A DNA stretch of 64,000 nucleotides from Skeletonema marinoi (Eukaryota; Bacillariophyta; Thalassiosirophyceae; Thalassiosirales; Thalassiosiraceae): contig CM060485.1 of NCBI GenBank assembly GCA_030544225.1, positions 1,426,001-1,490,000 of the forward strand. The letters are read 5' to 3'. Made by a program: the position numbers and the translations under genes. Below are positions 19,719-28,901 of the stretch, piece after piece (the first letter of the stretch is position 1; every line of letters begins with the position of its first letter). Below the pieces are notes generated by a model, which saw nothing but the letters and a program-made list of their open reading frames with translations, ran no database searches and was not told where the DNA came from.

Positions 19719-20088
19719 CGCTGGCAACTAGTCGACGCCTTATACCTATTCGGGTATGGGGTTATCATTTCAGCGTTATTTATTGATCATTACCCCTCCC
19801 ACATGATGCCCAAACTATGTTGTCACGTCGATTGTGGAAAAATCGCTGCTGCTGCTATCATAGTCAATACGTCTGTAGGCGCTGGATATAGCGGACCGCC
19901 GACTGCACCATTCGATTCAGTGTGAAAAATGGGTCTAGTGACTGTGTTGCGGGTTTGTTATATGATTATTTGTCGCCGTTATTACTGCATAGGCCTGGAG
20001 CACCATGGTGTGGGTCTTTTTTGTGATCGGTGGCAAAAAAGTCGCGGCCCAGAAGAATTGGATTTTTGGCGCCCTGCACGGCCTTTAT
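19635..20088. repeat. Right inverted-repeat arm of the 2.1-kb element
   Basis: This is the reverse complement of the left arm at 17959-18415, with short insertions such as GGCGCCAAAAAT near 20065-20080. It ends 130 bp before the CIA30-domain gene, whose promoter therefore abuts the element. Confidence 0.8.
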
Positions 20089-20218
20089 CCGCTGACTCAG
20101 CGCGCGACAAAAGAGAGAGAAAAAAATACACAAATCTGAGCCTGAGTGAAGCCTGAAGCCTCTCAACAAAAAGTAGTATGGTACAATAGCCATCCAAACG
20201 AAAAGAACGATATCCAAC

Positions 20219-21466
20219 ATGACGGCAATTACTACAGCATATGTCTGCTTCATTCTATCTCTAGCGGTAAGATGTGGGGCATTTTCGACCGGTCCAACTT
20301 CCAAGCGCTTGACTCGGTTTGCACTCCACTCTACCCCAGCTGAAGTAACTTCTTCTTCTATGAACGACGCAGCTACCGACGCTTTAGTAGACTCAACAAG
20401 CAACCAATTCACACCCGTATTTGATTTCACACTCGATGACGTTACAACTAAACAACAATCGGCGGCTAGTTTTGAAAGGATAGATGACGCTATCATGGGT
20501 GGGATTTCTTTATCTTCCTTGAGAGATGTACCAGATAAAGATTACGCTAGCTGGTCAGGCGTTTGCCGTACTGACGGAGGCGGCTTTTGCGGTATGCGTA
20601 CGCTACCCTTTAAAGATGCTCCACTGAATGCTACTGGTCAAGAGGGAGTCTATCTGGATTGTAACTTGGCAAGTGATGATGAGGCAGAGAGGCGAATTTG
20701 GAAGCTAACGGTGAGGACTGATTCATCTCGTGGAGAGATGGTTTATCAATCACAATTCGATTTGAAGCAGGCAATTGAAGACGCAAAGAAACAGAGTGTG
20801 GGCGACGACAACAATGATGTCAGTAATGCATGGGCTAAGGTACTCGTGCCATTTGATAAGTTTCAACTTGTTCGTGGACCAAGATTGATTCCAGATGGCC
20901 CACCGTTGAATGTCACGGGTGGAATTTATCAAATTGGTATGACTCTCTCAAAGTTTGTGATGAATGTAAACACAACTGAGCTGGAAAACTTCCGCCCTGG
21001 CTACTTTGACCTACGCATCAAAAGGATTGGATTTTACAATAGCCAACATGACGGGGGATCAAATGTTAGTGCTTCAACTAAGGTCGCTGCTGTTCCAACT
21101 ACTTTATCCAAAGAAGATGCAGAAAAGAAACGTCCAGTAGCACTGAGATTATTGCTGCCAATTGCAAAACTCTTATTTTCTGAACAAGCCAATCGTAGGC
21201 GGAGCGCAATGAGGATCTTGCGTGAAGAACGCAAGCTCAGCAGAGCACGAGCCATCATATGGGGTATCAAATGTCGGAAGGAGAGCATGGGCCTGTTCAA
21301 GTCTTGCGCTAAAACAGCTGGTATTCTCTCTGTTGATATACTAAGAACTGTGATCAAGACCACTCTCAAGATTGTTCTCTTGTACCCAATTCGACTAATT
21401 GGTGCAACTATTCGGGCAGTGAAAAAAGCGATGGGGATGAAAGTGAAGCCTTCATTGAGAGAATAG
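20219..21466 (+). CDS. CIA30/NDUFAF1-domain protein, probably plastid
   Basis: A 415-residue protein with a CIA30 domain at about residues 65-275: FDFTLDDVTTKQ, then ERIDDAIMGGISLSSL, WSGVCRTDGGGFCGMRT, and near its end FDLRIKRIGFY. CIA30 proteins assist assembly of respiratory complex I (NDUFAF1), and plant and algal relatives act in plastids. The N-terminus is a signal peptide (TTAYVCFILSLAVRCG) followed by AFSTGPTSKR, which fits diatom plastid import better than mitochondrial import. Two C-terminal hydrophobic/basic segments (residues 315-345 and 370-410) suggest membrane association. The exact assembly target is unknown. The start is the first ATG after the upstream transposable element. 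Confidence 0.82.
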   Translation: MTAITTAYVCFILSLAVRCGAFSTGPTSKRLTRFALHSTPAEVTSSSMNDAATDALVDSTSNQFTPVFDFTLDDVTTKQQSAASFERIDDAIMGGISLSSLRDVPDKDYASWSGVCRTDGGGFCGMRTLPFKDAPLNATGQEGVYLDCNLASDDEAERRIWKLTVRTDSSRGEMVYQSQFDLKQAIEDAKKQSVGDDNNDVSNAWAKVLVPFDKFQLVRGPRLIPDGPPLNVTGGIYQIGMTLSKFVMNVNTTELENFRPGYFDLRIKRIGFYNSQHDGGSNVSASTKVAAVPTTLSKEDAEKKRPVALRLLLPIAKLLFSEQANRRRSAMRILREERKLSRARAIIWGIKCRKESMGLFKSCAKTAGILSVDILRTVIKTTLKIVLLYPIRLIGATIRAVKKAMGMKVKPSLRE

Positions 21467-21512
21467 CTATTTGCAGGGAAAAGTGGCACCGTTCATATTA
21501 AGCTAATCATAT

Positions 21513-22634
21513 TTAAGATATAACACCGATGAACAGCGGGAAACGACCTTTGTCCGCGTCAAAGATCACCTCCACTGTTGGAAACTCTATTATAGTTTTC
21601 CCTTTCAGCGAGTCCTTCAATGTTGCATTTGCATCAAATTGTAAATATTGCGGAGCTGCCGACGAGCAAGGTAAACGCTTCATCAACAACACCAAAGATT
21701 CTCGTCGTTCATTTGCAAACATCTTTAGCTGAGATCGTATAGCTGAATTGCCTGGATGCACATCTAAATGCTTGCCCAAAGCTTCTAGCCAAGTTGAATT
21801 TTCATTCATCTCACTTTCCACCCTTAAGAATTTTGGTAGTTTACTCTCGCTGTTATCCTCACTTGTTATTGTTGGATTTGAAGGATGATGAAAGTTGAAT
21901 TCAATCTTCCATGTAATTCCATTCTTCTTGCTAAATTTTGTAGTGTTGGATGCACGTCGTCCCATTCCTTGAGGCATTCTCAACAAAAATATTCCTCCCA
22001 ATTCAGCTTGTCTTGACAATTGATCAACAGCCTCTTTCTTTCTTCCTGGTGTGGTTGCTGTGCGTTGCTGCTTATTGCCTAGTAATCCGTTGATTGCATT
22101 GTTCTTTTGAGAGATGTCTTGTTTATCACCCTCCTGTAAATCTTCTTCAAAATCAACTTCACGAACTCCACTAGCAAGTATATCTATAGTACTTTTGCCC
22201 TTAGTGGCTTGTAGAAGTGGGTGTACTGGTTCACTAGAAGCCATAGAAGCAATTTCCACCATCCCAGTGCGCTTTGTATTGAAAGATTTTGCCTTGACAC
22301 GTTTTGTATCTGGCATCACTGTTGTCGAATCACCGCCACCAGCGACTATGCTCTGATATAGCCTCTTTGAGCTGGATGACGTACTCATGACATCTTCTAA
22401 GAAGTGATAATCTGATGCCAATTGTGCATCAGTGAATCCCTTCAAGGAGCAAAACTTGGTACGATCACGCTGTCCATTGCAGACTAACTCTCCAGTGCTT
22501 TCGTCTTTCGTTTTGTGCTTGCGGCAACATTCTAGAGAACATGTCCGCATATGACATCGTGGGCAGCAGTAGATGGCAATATCCTCGTTGCATACCTGGC
22601 AAGGAGGGAGAGAGGTAGATCTCTTTTGCGCCAT
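21513..22634 (-). CDS. Box C/D snoRNP assembly factor BCD1 (ZNHIT6)
   Basis: A 373-residue protein. An N-terminal HIT-type zinc finger (CQVCNEDIAIYCCPRCHMRT, then CSLECCRKHK and C at VCNGQRD) is followed at once by RTKFCSLKGFTDAQLASDYH and FLEDV. That order is diagnostic for BCD1/ZNHIT6, which is needed for box C/D snoRNP assembly in the nucleus. The C-terminal half (GIFLLRMPQGMGRR, the WKIEFNF segment, and EFPTVEVIF near the end) matches the conserved C-terminal region of the family. The ATG at 22634 puts the finger near the N-terminus as in homologues; an upstream extension exists but adds unrelated residues. It is divergent from the PP2C gene. Confidence 0.9.
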   Translation of the reverse strand: MAQKRSTSLPPCQVCNEDIAIYCCPRCHMRTCSLECCRKHKTKDESTGELVCNGQRDRTKFCSLKGFTDAQLASDYHFLEDVMSTSSSSKRLYQSIVAGGGDSTTVMPDTKRVKAKSFNTKRTGMVEIASMASSEPVHPLLQATKGKSTIDILASGVREVDFEEDLQEGDKQDISQKNNAINGLLGNKQQRTATTPGRKKEAVDQLSRQAELGGIFLLRMPQGMGRRASNTTKFSKKNGITWKIEFNFHHPSNPTITSEDNSESKLPKFLRVESEMNENSTWLEALGKHLDVHPGNSAIRSQLKMFANERRESLVLLMKRLPCSSAAPQYLQFDANATLKDSLKGKTIIEFPTVEVIFDADKGRFPLFIGVIS

Positions 22635-22900
22635 GGTCGAGATGATGATGGGCGTTTTTATGGTGTAATGATTCTGGAAAGACCCATTTTTGGCACGGCC
22701 GGGCCCCGGGCGACGCACGGCAGGCGGAGCCCAAATAAAACAACACTCACTTTTTTGTTCCACTCTTCACATTATCGTGCTCCTCTCACTTTGACCTCGT
22801 CAGTGCCCCAGCGGCATCGCTGACATCTTTTCTTTGGTTTACATACGCACGAAGCAATCATCACCAAACTAGTGAAGAGTCGAGAGCTTCATTAATCGCC
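22635..22900. promoter_or_regulatory. Shared 5' region between BCD1 and PP2C genes
   Basis: This 266-bp gap between divergent ATGs carries both promoters. A GC-rich patch with GGCCGGGCCCCGGGCG lies at about 22697-22712. No TATA-like element is obvious. Confidence 0.35.
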
Positions 22901-24070
22901 ATGCCAGCACGCTTCTCTCAATACACTACGCGAAAACTCCTCTCCGCGGTTGTTCTGATCATCAATTTCGTTTTGAATTTTGCAATTCCATCGACAGACT
23001 TGGTACACCCAACGAGCACATGGAGACCAAAATCAAGAAGAGCACAACAGAGACAATACATAAGACGGAGATTGTTGCAGCGGGGCGGCTCTGAAAACAA
23101 ATCATCTGATTTTTTGAGCACATCATATGATGAGCAAGGTGATATAACAAACACAACAGAAGAGCAGCCACTTCTACACTCGATATACTCTGTCCGAGGA
23201 GAGAGGCAGTACATGGAAGATGAATACTTTGTTGGTGACGACGGCAGATTCGCTGCAGTATTCGATGGACATGGAGGTGCCGCTGTAAGCCGTTATCTGA
23301 GACAAAACCTATACGCCGCAGTGCAAGCAGCGTTGCCAACGTCAGCGTCTGCAGTGGAAGCAATCGCCCAAGAAAAACAAGACAAATCACTGAATTCTGC
23401 ATCTACTGATGATCTTATTATTGCTTCTGCAGTGTGTGCAGCTTTTGAAAAAATAGACAATGAAGTTCTTCAAATTGGCCATTGGTCATTTCAAGGCAGC
23501 ACGGGTTGTGCGGTTGTTATTCATAAAAATGTTGATGGAACAAGAACAATCATAAGTGGCAATGTAGGAGATTCTCGTGCAATACTTGGCCAACACAAGC
23601 AAGCAATAGACCTGACACGAGATCACAAACCTAATGATGAAATCGAAAGAAGCCGTATTGTCGAATTGGGAGGGACTGTGGATTGGTGTGGACAAGTTGA
23701 TCGCCTAGGACAGCCAGTGGAGCACACAGGTGTTTATAGAATAAATGGAAACTTGGCACTGTCTCGATCAATTGGTGATCGATCGGAGCGACCGTGGGTC
23801 TCGAGTGAAGTTGAAATCAAACTTCAAACAATTGAAGACGATGTTGATTCATTTGTCCTTCTTGCCACAGATGGACTGTTTGACGTCATGACAAGTCAGG
23901 AAGTTGTGTCGTTTGTACACCAGGTTTTAGACAGTACACCTACAGAGCATCAGGATGAGTCGCGGAGAAACATTGCAAAAGCTGTGACAGAGGAAGCTCT
24001 GAGGAGAGGATCTGGAGACAATGTAACTGTATTAGTAATTTGGCTTCATGGAGAAGTCAAAGATAACTAA
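22901..24070 (+). CDS. PP2C-type protein phosphatase with N-terminal membrane segment
   Basis: A 389-residue protein with the PPM/PP2C metal-dependent Ser/Thr phosphatase domain from about residue 95 to the end. Visible motifs are RGERQYMEDE (metal-binding Glu/Asp), FDGHGG at 121-126, GNVGDSRAIL, DHKPNDEIER, LALSRSIGD, LATDGLFDVM, and GSGDNVTVLV near the C-terminus. All the conserved acidic metal ligands appear present, so it should be active. The first 30 residues contain a hydrophobic helix (LLSAVVLIINFVLNFAI) that would act as a signal peptide or anchor, so it is probably in the endomembrane system or an organelle. The substrate is unknown. Confidence 0.92.
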   Translation: MPARFSQYTTRKLLSAVVLIINFVLNFAIPSTDLVHPTSTWRPKSRRAQQRQYIRRRLLQRGGSENKSSDFLSTSYDEQGDITNTTEEQPLLHSIYSVRGERQYMEDEYFVGDDGRFAAVFDGHGGAAVSRYLRQNLYAAVQAALPTSASAVEAIAQEKQDKSLNSASTDDLIIASAVCAAFEKIDNEVLQIGHWSFQGSTGCAVVIHKNVDGTRTIISGNVGDSRAILGQHKQAIDLTRDHKPNDEIERSRIVELGGTVDWCGQVDRLGQPVEHTGVYRINGNLALSRSIGDRSERPWVSSEVEIKLQTIEDDVDSFVLLATDGLFDVMTSQEVVSFVHQVLDSTPTEHQDESRRNIAKAVTEEALRRGSGDNVTVLVIWLHGEVKDN

Positions 24071-24267
24071 ACATAATCCGCCTGCTATGCTACACATACA
24101 TAATACATCGTGCAGCACTCAGTTGACTGCAATAAAGACAATGAGGACAACAATGAAGCCATACATGCAACAGCTCTAGAGTATTATTGAGGGCCTCCTC
24201 TCCTTCCTCTTTCAGCGTTAGCACAGCGTCGCCTCCTCTCTCCTGTTTCCCTTTGCATCGAACATCG

Positions 24268-25496
24268 ATGCAAGCAAACGCGCAAAAAGCACCGCAACAG
24301 TTCGATGCCCTCCAGTATAACGAAGAAGAAACCATGAGCAACTTATCTGTAGTGTTGGTTGGGTGCGGAGCACCTCTACGCAGTATGGGGTGGTACCACG
24401 CTACCCAATTGCTTAACGAAAAGAATGATATGTAAGTGTGACTTGCATCCGCATAGAAACTCCTGCTGCATAGCATTGCTAACATGAATCTACTCAATAC
24501 AGCTGTGCCCGTTTAGATTTCATTGTGGAGCCATGGTTCATGTCAGATGCTGGGAAATCAAGTCCAGGCTCCACCGAATTTGCTGAGTTCCAAAAAGAAG
24601 CCGAAGCAAAGCACGGCATCAAGTTCTTTAGCAAAGTAGAAGATGTTCCACCTGTAGTAGAAGGGAAACGACTTGCAATCATTAGCGCAAGGACATCTGA
24701 CAACCCAGCACTATTTGCTTCATGTCTTGGAATTGGATGTCACGCCATCTTCTTGGAGAAACCAGGAGCACCTTCAGTTGCAGAGCTCAAGAACATGCAA
24801 GAAAGTGCAAAGAAGTTAAACGTTGAGATATTCATGGGGTTCAACAAAAATGTAAGCAGGTACTCAGAGAAAGCACGCGAGTATGCAAGTGCAAACGCCG
24901 GTACAAAAGTTACATTTTACCACAACAACAACTATGAAGATTCTCCTGAGAGTTTGGGGGAGTGCTTTGAGCGTAATGCCGAAGGTATGCTCAAAAACAT
25001 GGCTATTCACGAGCTTGCTCTGGCTGTGAGCTTCTACAACGTTTCTGTTGAAACTATTGCATCCGTTGAAGCTGATAGAGAGTATTCTAGAATGCAAACG
25101 CTTCCTGGACCAAGCGGTAAAGAGTTCACTGATTTTTCTAAATTGAAGTTTACTATTACCACTAAGAGTGGAGATCAAGTTTCAATTGCAGCAGATCGAT
25201 GCGGAGGAGATGACTCAATCGGATTGGTGACTGACAAGGCAGGAAAAGAGCTTGTGAGATATACCATGCCTGATCCCGAAGACAGTGCAGCAATAGAAGA
25301 TGCGGAGAAAAGGATCCCTGGTGCTATGCCCTACTTTTACGTCCAAGATCCTGATTACTTCAAGTTGAAGCAAAGAGTTGCTCAAGCCATTGCTACAGGG
25401 GGCTCAGCTGAAGGAGTGGCAACCATAGACGTCGCCGTGGAGACTTTGAGAGTCGCTGAGTACCTTACTCCCACTCTAATGGAGCAGCTAAAGTAG
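24268..25496 (+). CDS. Gfo/Idh/MocA-family oxidoreductase, two exons
   Basis: Exon 1 ends at 24431 and exon 2 starts at 24503; the 71-bp GT-AG intron splits an Ile codon. The spliced protein has 385 residues from this ATG, or 363 from the ATG at 24334, which has a better context (ACCATG). The nucleotide-binding turn VVLVGCGAPLRSMGWYH is in exon 1. The family motif EKP (FLEKPGAP) and GFNKN lie in exon 2. A conserved His in KNMAIHELAL corresponds to the catalytic region. The protein is probably an NAD(P)-dependent dehydrogenase of a sugar or polyol. The substrate cannot be told from sequence. The leader is not clearly hydrophobic, so it is likely cytosolic. Confidence 0.85.
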
Positions 25497-25678
25497 AATG
25501 TAAATAAGATAACGAATGATTTCCTGCTAGCTTGAGATATGATGTAGCAACGGACATAACCGACACTCTTCCATTTGGAAGATCATATGCAAACCTGATT
25601 CTTGTGCAGTTCAATACAAGGGATTACGCAGAAACGAATCATTGGTAACTTGTATTTATTTATTGCAACAATATTTAC

Positions 25679-26254
25679 TTATGCGCCTCCAACCTTAACA
25701 AAACGCTTTTGGGCGGCCATCTTCTTGGTAATCTTCTTTCCACGGGCACCCTCACCCTCATCATCAGATGCCTTCTCGACATCGTCTTTCTTCTCTGTAA
25801 GGATGATCTCAATGTGTGCTGGTTGACTGGCGTATTTTCCAATACGTCCGTGTGCACGGTAAGTTCTACGGCGGCCTGGTGGGGCGCGGTTGCACTGTGC
25901 GTGGCTAATGAAGAGCTTGTCGGCATCAAGTCCCTTGCTCTCGCCGTTGGCAACAGCGTTAGAAAGAAGATCTCTGACAACAGCGGTAGCCTTCACGGGC
26001 CACCTTCCCTTGTCTCCAGGGGCATTGCACTGCTTGGCCATGGCCTTGCGTCCAATACCACCTGTGTATTTGGTGAAAGGCACAATAGCCTTGCGTTCGA
26101 GCACATCCTCAAGGAACTTATTGGCCTTTCCAGCGGGCATTCCCTGGATGTGGTGGACGATCTCTCGGCAGTGCTTGAAATGCACGCGGAGGTGAGATCC
26201 CCGTGACTTTGAGTGGGGGACTTCAGCGTCGGGTTCTACAGAGTAACGAGTCAT
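25679..26254 (-). CDS. RPL17: Cytosolic ribosomal protein uL22 (RPL17)
   Basis: A 191-residue protein matching eukaryotic L17 over its full length: TRYSVEPDAEV, SKSRGSHLRVHFKHCREI, PFTKYTGGIGR, GRWPVKAT, RRRTYRAHGRIGKYASQPAH and IEIILTEKK. It lines the peptide exit tunnel of the large subunit. The C-terminal tail (EKASDDEGEGARGKKITKKM) is acidic, then basic, as in other eukaryotes. It is a single exon in the coding part. The gene is divergent from a small secreted-protein gene. Confidence 0.97.
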   Translation of the reverse strand: MTRYSVEPDAEVPHSKSRGSHLRVHFKHCREIVHHIQGMPAGKANKFLEDVLERKAIVPFTKYTGGIGRKAMAKQCNAPGDKGRWPVKATAVVRDLLSNAVANGESKGLDADKLFISHAQCNRAPPGRRRTYRAHGRIGKYASQPAHIEIILTEKKDDVEKASDDEGEGARGKKITKKMAAQKRFVKVGGA

Positions 26255-26698
26255 GGTGATAGTATTGTTGCTCTGTTGATAGCGCCGTGAAAAAGTTGGG
26301 GTTGATCACCATGGAGATGAGGGATGTTTCGAGTCAAGTCTGTGTAGGAATCAGTATGACTTCTACCTGGCCCTCTTGGGCAAAAATAGTAAGCTGGTAA
26401 CCCATCTAAACCCTTTTGTTGAGGAGTCCCATTGGAAAAGCAGGAAGCTGAGAGAAAAGAGAAGGGATAAGGATTCGGGACCCATACTTGAAAGACTCCC
26501 AGAACTTTGTTGAAGCTGAAAAGCAGATGTCCCGAACATGTCAAGGGGCGATGGCATGCAGCAATCATCATGACATAAAATCGTTATCAGAACACCGTAT
26601 CAAAGTATCCAGCTTGTAGCCCAGCAAACCACTGCCAATCATCCACAACTAAGCACCTCCTGCACCTCTTAAGCATCCTCACAATTCACCGCAACAGT
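26255..26698. promoter_or_regulatory. Shared 5' region between RPL17 and a small protein gene
   Basis: This 444-bp gap between divergent ATGs should contain both promoters and leaders. Minus-strand frames here have no recognisable family. A 5' leader intron in RPL17 is possible, but I cannot show it. Confidence 0.35.
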
Positions 26699-27079
26699 AT
26701 GAAATTAGCTTCATTCATCAGTGTTTTAGCCACCTCTTCGTGCACTTTCGCATTCACAGCAACTTCAATCAACACATTCAAAAGCCGTGACACAATTGTT
26801 CTCCTCAGTACACCCGACCCCAACAATCCATGCTGGCAAGATAACTATGACTCAGATGATGACTGCTTGAGCACAACTTATTCTGCTGCGTTTGTTGCAG
26901 AGGAATGGATCAAGTCCTTGCCCTGCGGAAAAGATGCTGACTGTCTACCTGAAGAGTTGACTCACCCCGGAACGATGGGAGATGCAGGAGTCGAGAAAGT
27001 GAATGTAATGGAGTATTTGAATATCCACAAGGCTCCCACCCTTACGGCAAACAAGGAGAAGACCGATAAGGCTCCCTAA
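26699..27079 (+). CDS. Small protein with plastid-type leader, function unknown
   Basis: A 126-residue protein. The first 20 residues form a signal peptide (ASFISVLATSSCTFAF) with the Phe-containing cleavage context TFAFTAT of diatom plastid precursors. The mature part is acidic and has four Cys: one in NPCWQDNYDS, one in DDDCLST, and two in LPCGKDADCLP. It ends in a lysine-rich tail. I do not recognise the family. The cysteine spacing suggests disulfides or a small redox or structural role, which is inference only. Confidence 0.65.
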   Translation: MKLASFISVLATSSCTFAFTATSINTFKSRDTIVLLSTPDPNNPCWQDNYDSDDDCLSTTYSAAFVAEEWIKSLPCGKDADCLPEELTHPGTMGDAGVEKVNVMEYLNIHKAPTLTANKEKTDKAP

Positions 27080-27386
27080 AGTGTTGTAGCAACATTTGCT
27101 AGGAAGAAAGATTTTGTTAGCGAGAGGAAACCAGTATCCATGATTGTAGTGAATGAAGATGTGGCGACAAGATTAATCAATTGTAAATTAGAACAACTTA
27201 GAATATGAACACGCAGCAGCGTCTATGTTTCATCATAACTTGTGTGTATTTTCATTTCAAACTTGAACTCGAAACATGTACTTACATACCATACTTTCAC
27301 TTACTGTACACAAATGACAAGACTCAAGACTGAAAACCAACGGATAAGGACCCTCTAGCAACACTAACAACACAACAACATCCAAC
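27080..27386. other. Intergenic gap, no gene seen
   Basis: These 307 bp lie between two plus-strand genes. It is AT-rich with no recognisable structure and probably holds the terminator of the first gene and the promoter of the next. Confidence 0.4.
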
Positions 27387-27705
27387 ATGGTGAAGCTGAG
27401 GAAATATCTCAGCAGAGCAATGCGATGGAACTCTAAGCAAAGTAGCCACAGTAACGAGAACAGGCGAGACAGTGTCAAGGTAAGAAGGTATTTACTTGAA
27501 CTCGCATGCCACGTACACTTCTTTCTTCTCTCAACTCATCTATTCTCCTCTTCTCAATTCGATACTACTACAGGATCAACTGCACCTGAGCTTGCCTGAC
27601 GTTCACGTGTGCAATAGTTTATCCTGCAATGCGTGCAGCAGTGCACACTCAATTAACTTCATTAGAGTTGCTAAAACCAGTTCATCTGAGTCAAGCACGC
27701 CATGA
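27387..27705 (+). CDS. Possible small two-exon gene (74 residues)
   Basis: Exon 1 (27387-27479) encodes a basic peptide beginning MVKLRKYLSRAMRWN. A consensus donor (AAG|GTAAGA) and acceptor (CTACTACAG) define a 94-bp phase-0 intron. Exon 2 (27574-27705) encodes 43 residues with three close Cys (VCNSLSCNACSS). The spliced frame ends at TGA 27705. The splice sites and intron length match those of surer genes in this window, but there is no family match, so it could be non-coding. It would be a small basic, cysteine-containing protein of unknown role. Confidence 0.4.
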
Positions 27706-27788
27706 TTGCGGATTAGGGACAGAGAATCTAACATAGCAAAACTTCAAGAATCATCAACACCATCTCATCATAAGTACACAATCATTAT

Positions 27789-28703
27789 TTATTTGACCTT
27801 TATATTGAACGAGCAACTAGCCATCGTTCTACCATCCGCCAAAAAGTCACAACTAACCACAGCTCCATTCAATCCCAAACACGCCAGCGCCCCTCTTATT
27901 AAACCACACGGAAACGCCAGAATACGGATAGCACCAACCCTAGCACTCTCTTCATCCGGGGGCAAACGCCGCAACCACTTTAATTCCAGATCCTTCAGCA
28001 CAAACACACCTCTGTGATTGGTTTGTAACTTGTCAATTTGTTTTCGAAAGACTTCTGTCCAGAATTCTTTGCAGAGGAATTTGACCGCCTCTAGTTGTGT
28101 CTTTGCATCCATTGTTGTGTTGTGTCCACCACCACCCATGATGATTGGATTATTCCCTCCGGCAATGTTGGCTCCATCTGTTGGCGTACCAACTGTATTA
28201 TCCGCTTCGGGGGAGGGCGAGCCGGGACCCAGCAATGGTCGATGTTGAGCCAGACGCTCACAGAGACGGTAACCAACATCGTAACCCATTCGTTCTATCC
28301 GTGCTGCGGACCGTTCGGCGGCCATGACGGCTGCTGCTTCTTTTGACTTTCCTTCGGCATTGTTGTTAGTATCATCATTATCAGAGGTGGCAGCAGCCTG
28401 CTGTTGCTGTTCCCCAGTGGTGGTGGTCGTTGACTTGGCAGCAACAGCAGCAGCTAAACGCCGTGCTTCCTCAGCAATACGCTTTTCATCTCGTTCGACC
28501 CATTGAAGAATCTCGGCTAGGAGGAATTCATATGCCGACTCGGAAACGTGGGTATTATCCGATGTTGTGGAAGTGGGGGCCCCGCCGCCTACGCCTGTGG
28601 ATGGAGCCGATGCAGCTCGAGGAAGACGGGGAGGACCGGCTGTGTTGCTGGATGAGGGGATTACCGGGCTGCTGATCGGTGGAGGGGGAGCTGTCGATGC
28701 CAT
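27789..28703 (-). CDS. TRAPP complex subunit TRAPPC6/Trs33 (Bet3 family)
   Basis: A 304-residue protein. The Bet3-fold core is recognisable: FLLAEILQWV, RIERMGYDVGYRLCERL, FLCKEFWTEVFRKQIDKLQT, NHRGVFVLKDL, AFPCGLIRGALACLGL. This pattern is specific for the TRAPPC6/Trs33 subunit, a core part of the tethering complex in ER-Golgi and Golgi traffic. The protein is nearly twice the usual length (about 160) because of a Pro/Ser/Ala-rich N-terminus of about 55 residues, an Ala/Thr/Asn-rich insert around residues 85-125, and a Gly-rich insert near 175-200. These inserts are low-complexity and likely disordered. Confidence 0.92.
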   Translation of the reverse strand: MASTAPPPPISSPVIPSSSNTAGPPRLPRAASAPSTGVGGGAPTSTTSDNTHVSESAYEFLLAEILQWVERDEKRIAEEARRLAAAVAAKSTTTTTGEQQQQAAATSDNDDTNNNAEGKSKEAAAVMAAERSAARIERMGYDVGYRLCERLAQHRPLLGPGSPSPEADNTVGTPTDGANIAGGNNPIIMGGGGHNTTMDAKTQLEAVKFLCKEFWTEVFRKQIDKLQTNHRGVFVLKDLELKWLRRLPPDEESARVGAIRILAFPCGLIRGALACLGLNGAVVSCDFLADGRTMASCSFNIKVK

Positions 28704-28901
28704 GTTGGTTGCTATGTTGTCCGTTGCTATGTAGTGTTTTTTAGCACCATGGTCATTGAAGCTTTCGAGCCCTTCATGAAAACGATTGAGATTGAACCTT
28801 TAGTCGCAAGGATTTCGTTGCACTATGTCGAGTTTGCGTGTGGCTGACATTAGCTGACATTGCTCTACCTATTCTCGGCACCAATCAATACGACAGGCGA
28901 G

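Larger units (their letters stand above)
17959..20088. mobile_element. 2.1-kb non-coding element with long inverted repeats
   Basis: The left and right ends are inverted copies of one another: ATAAAGGCCGTGCAG at 17959 pairs with CTGCACGGCCTTTAT ending at 20088. Similarity continues, with small indels, for about 450 bp on each side. The interior (about 18420-19630) has no long reading frame. Within the left half a stretch of about 365 bp is tandemly repeated in diverged form (the block starting GAATGGT near 18123 recurs near 18482). No clear target-site duplication is visible, so the superfamily is undetermined; the long arms recall Mutator-like or foldback elements. A diverged relative lies at 38.4 kb. 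Confidence 0.75.
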
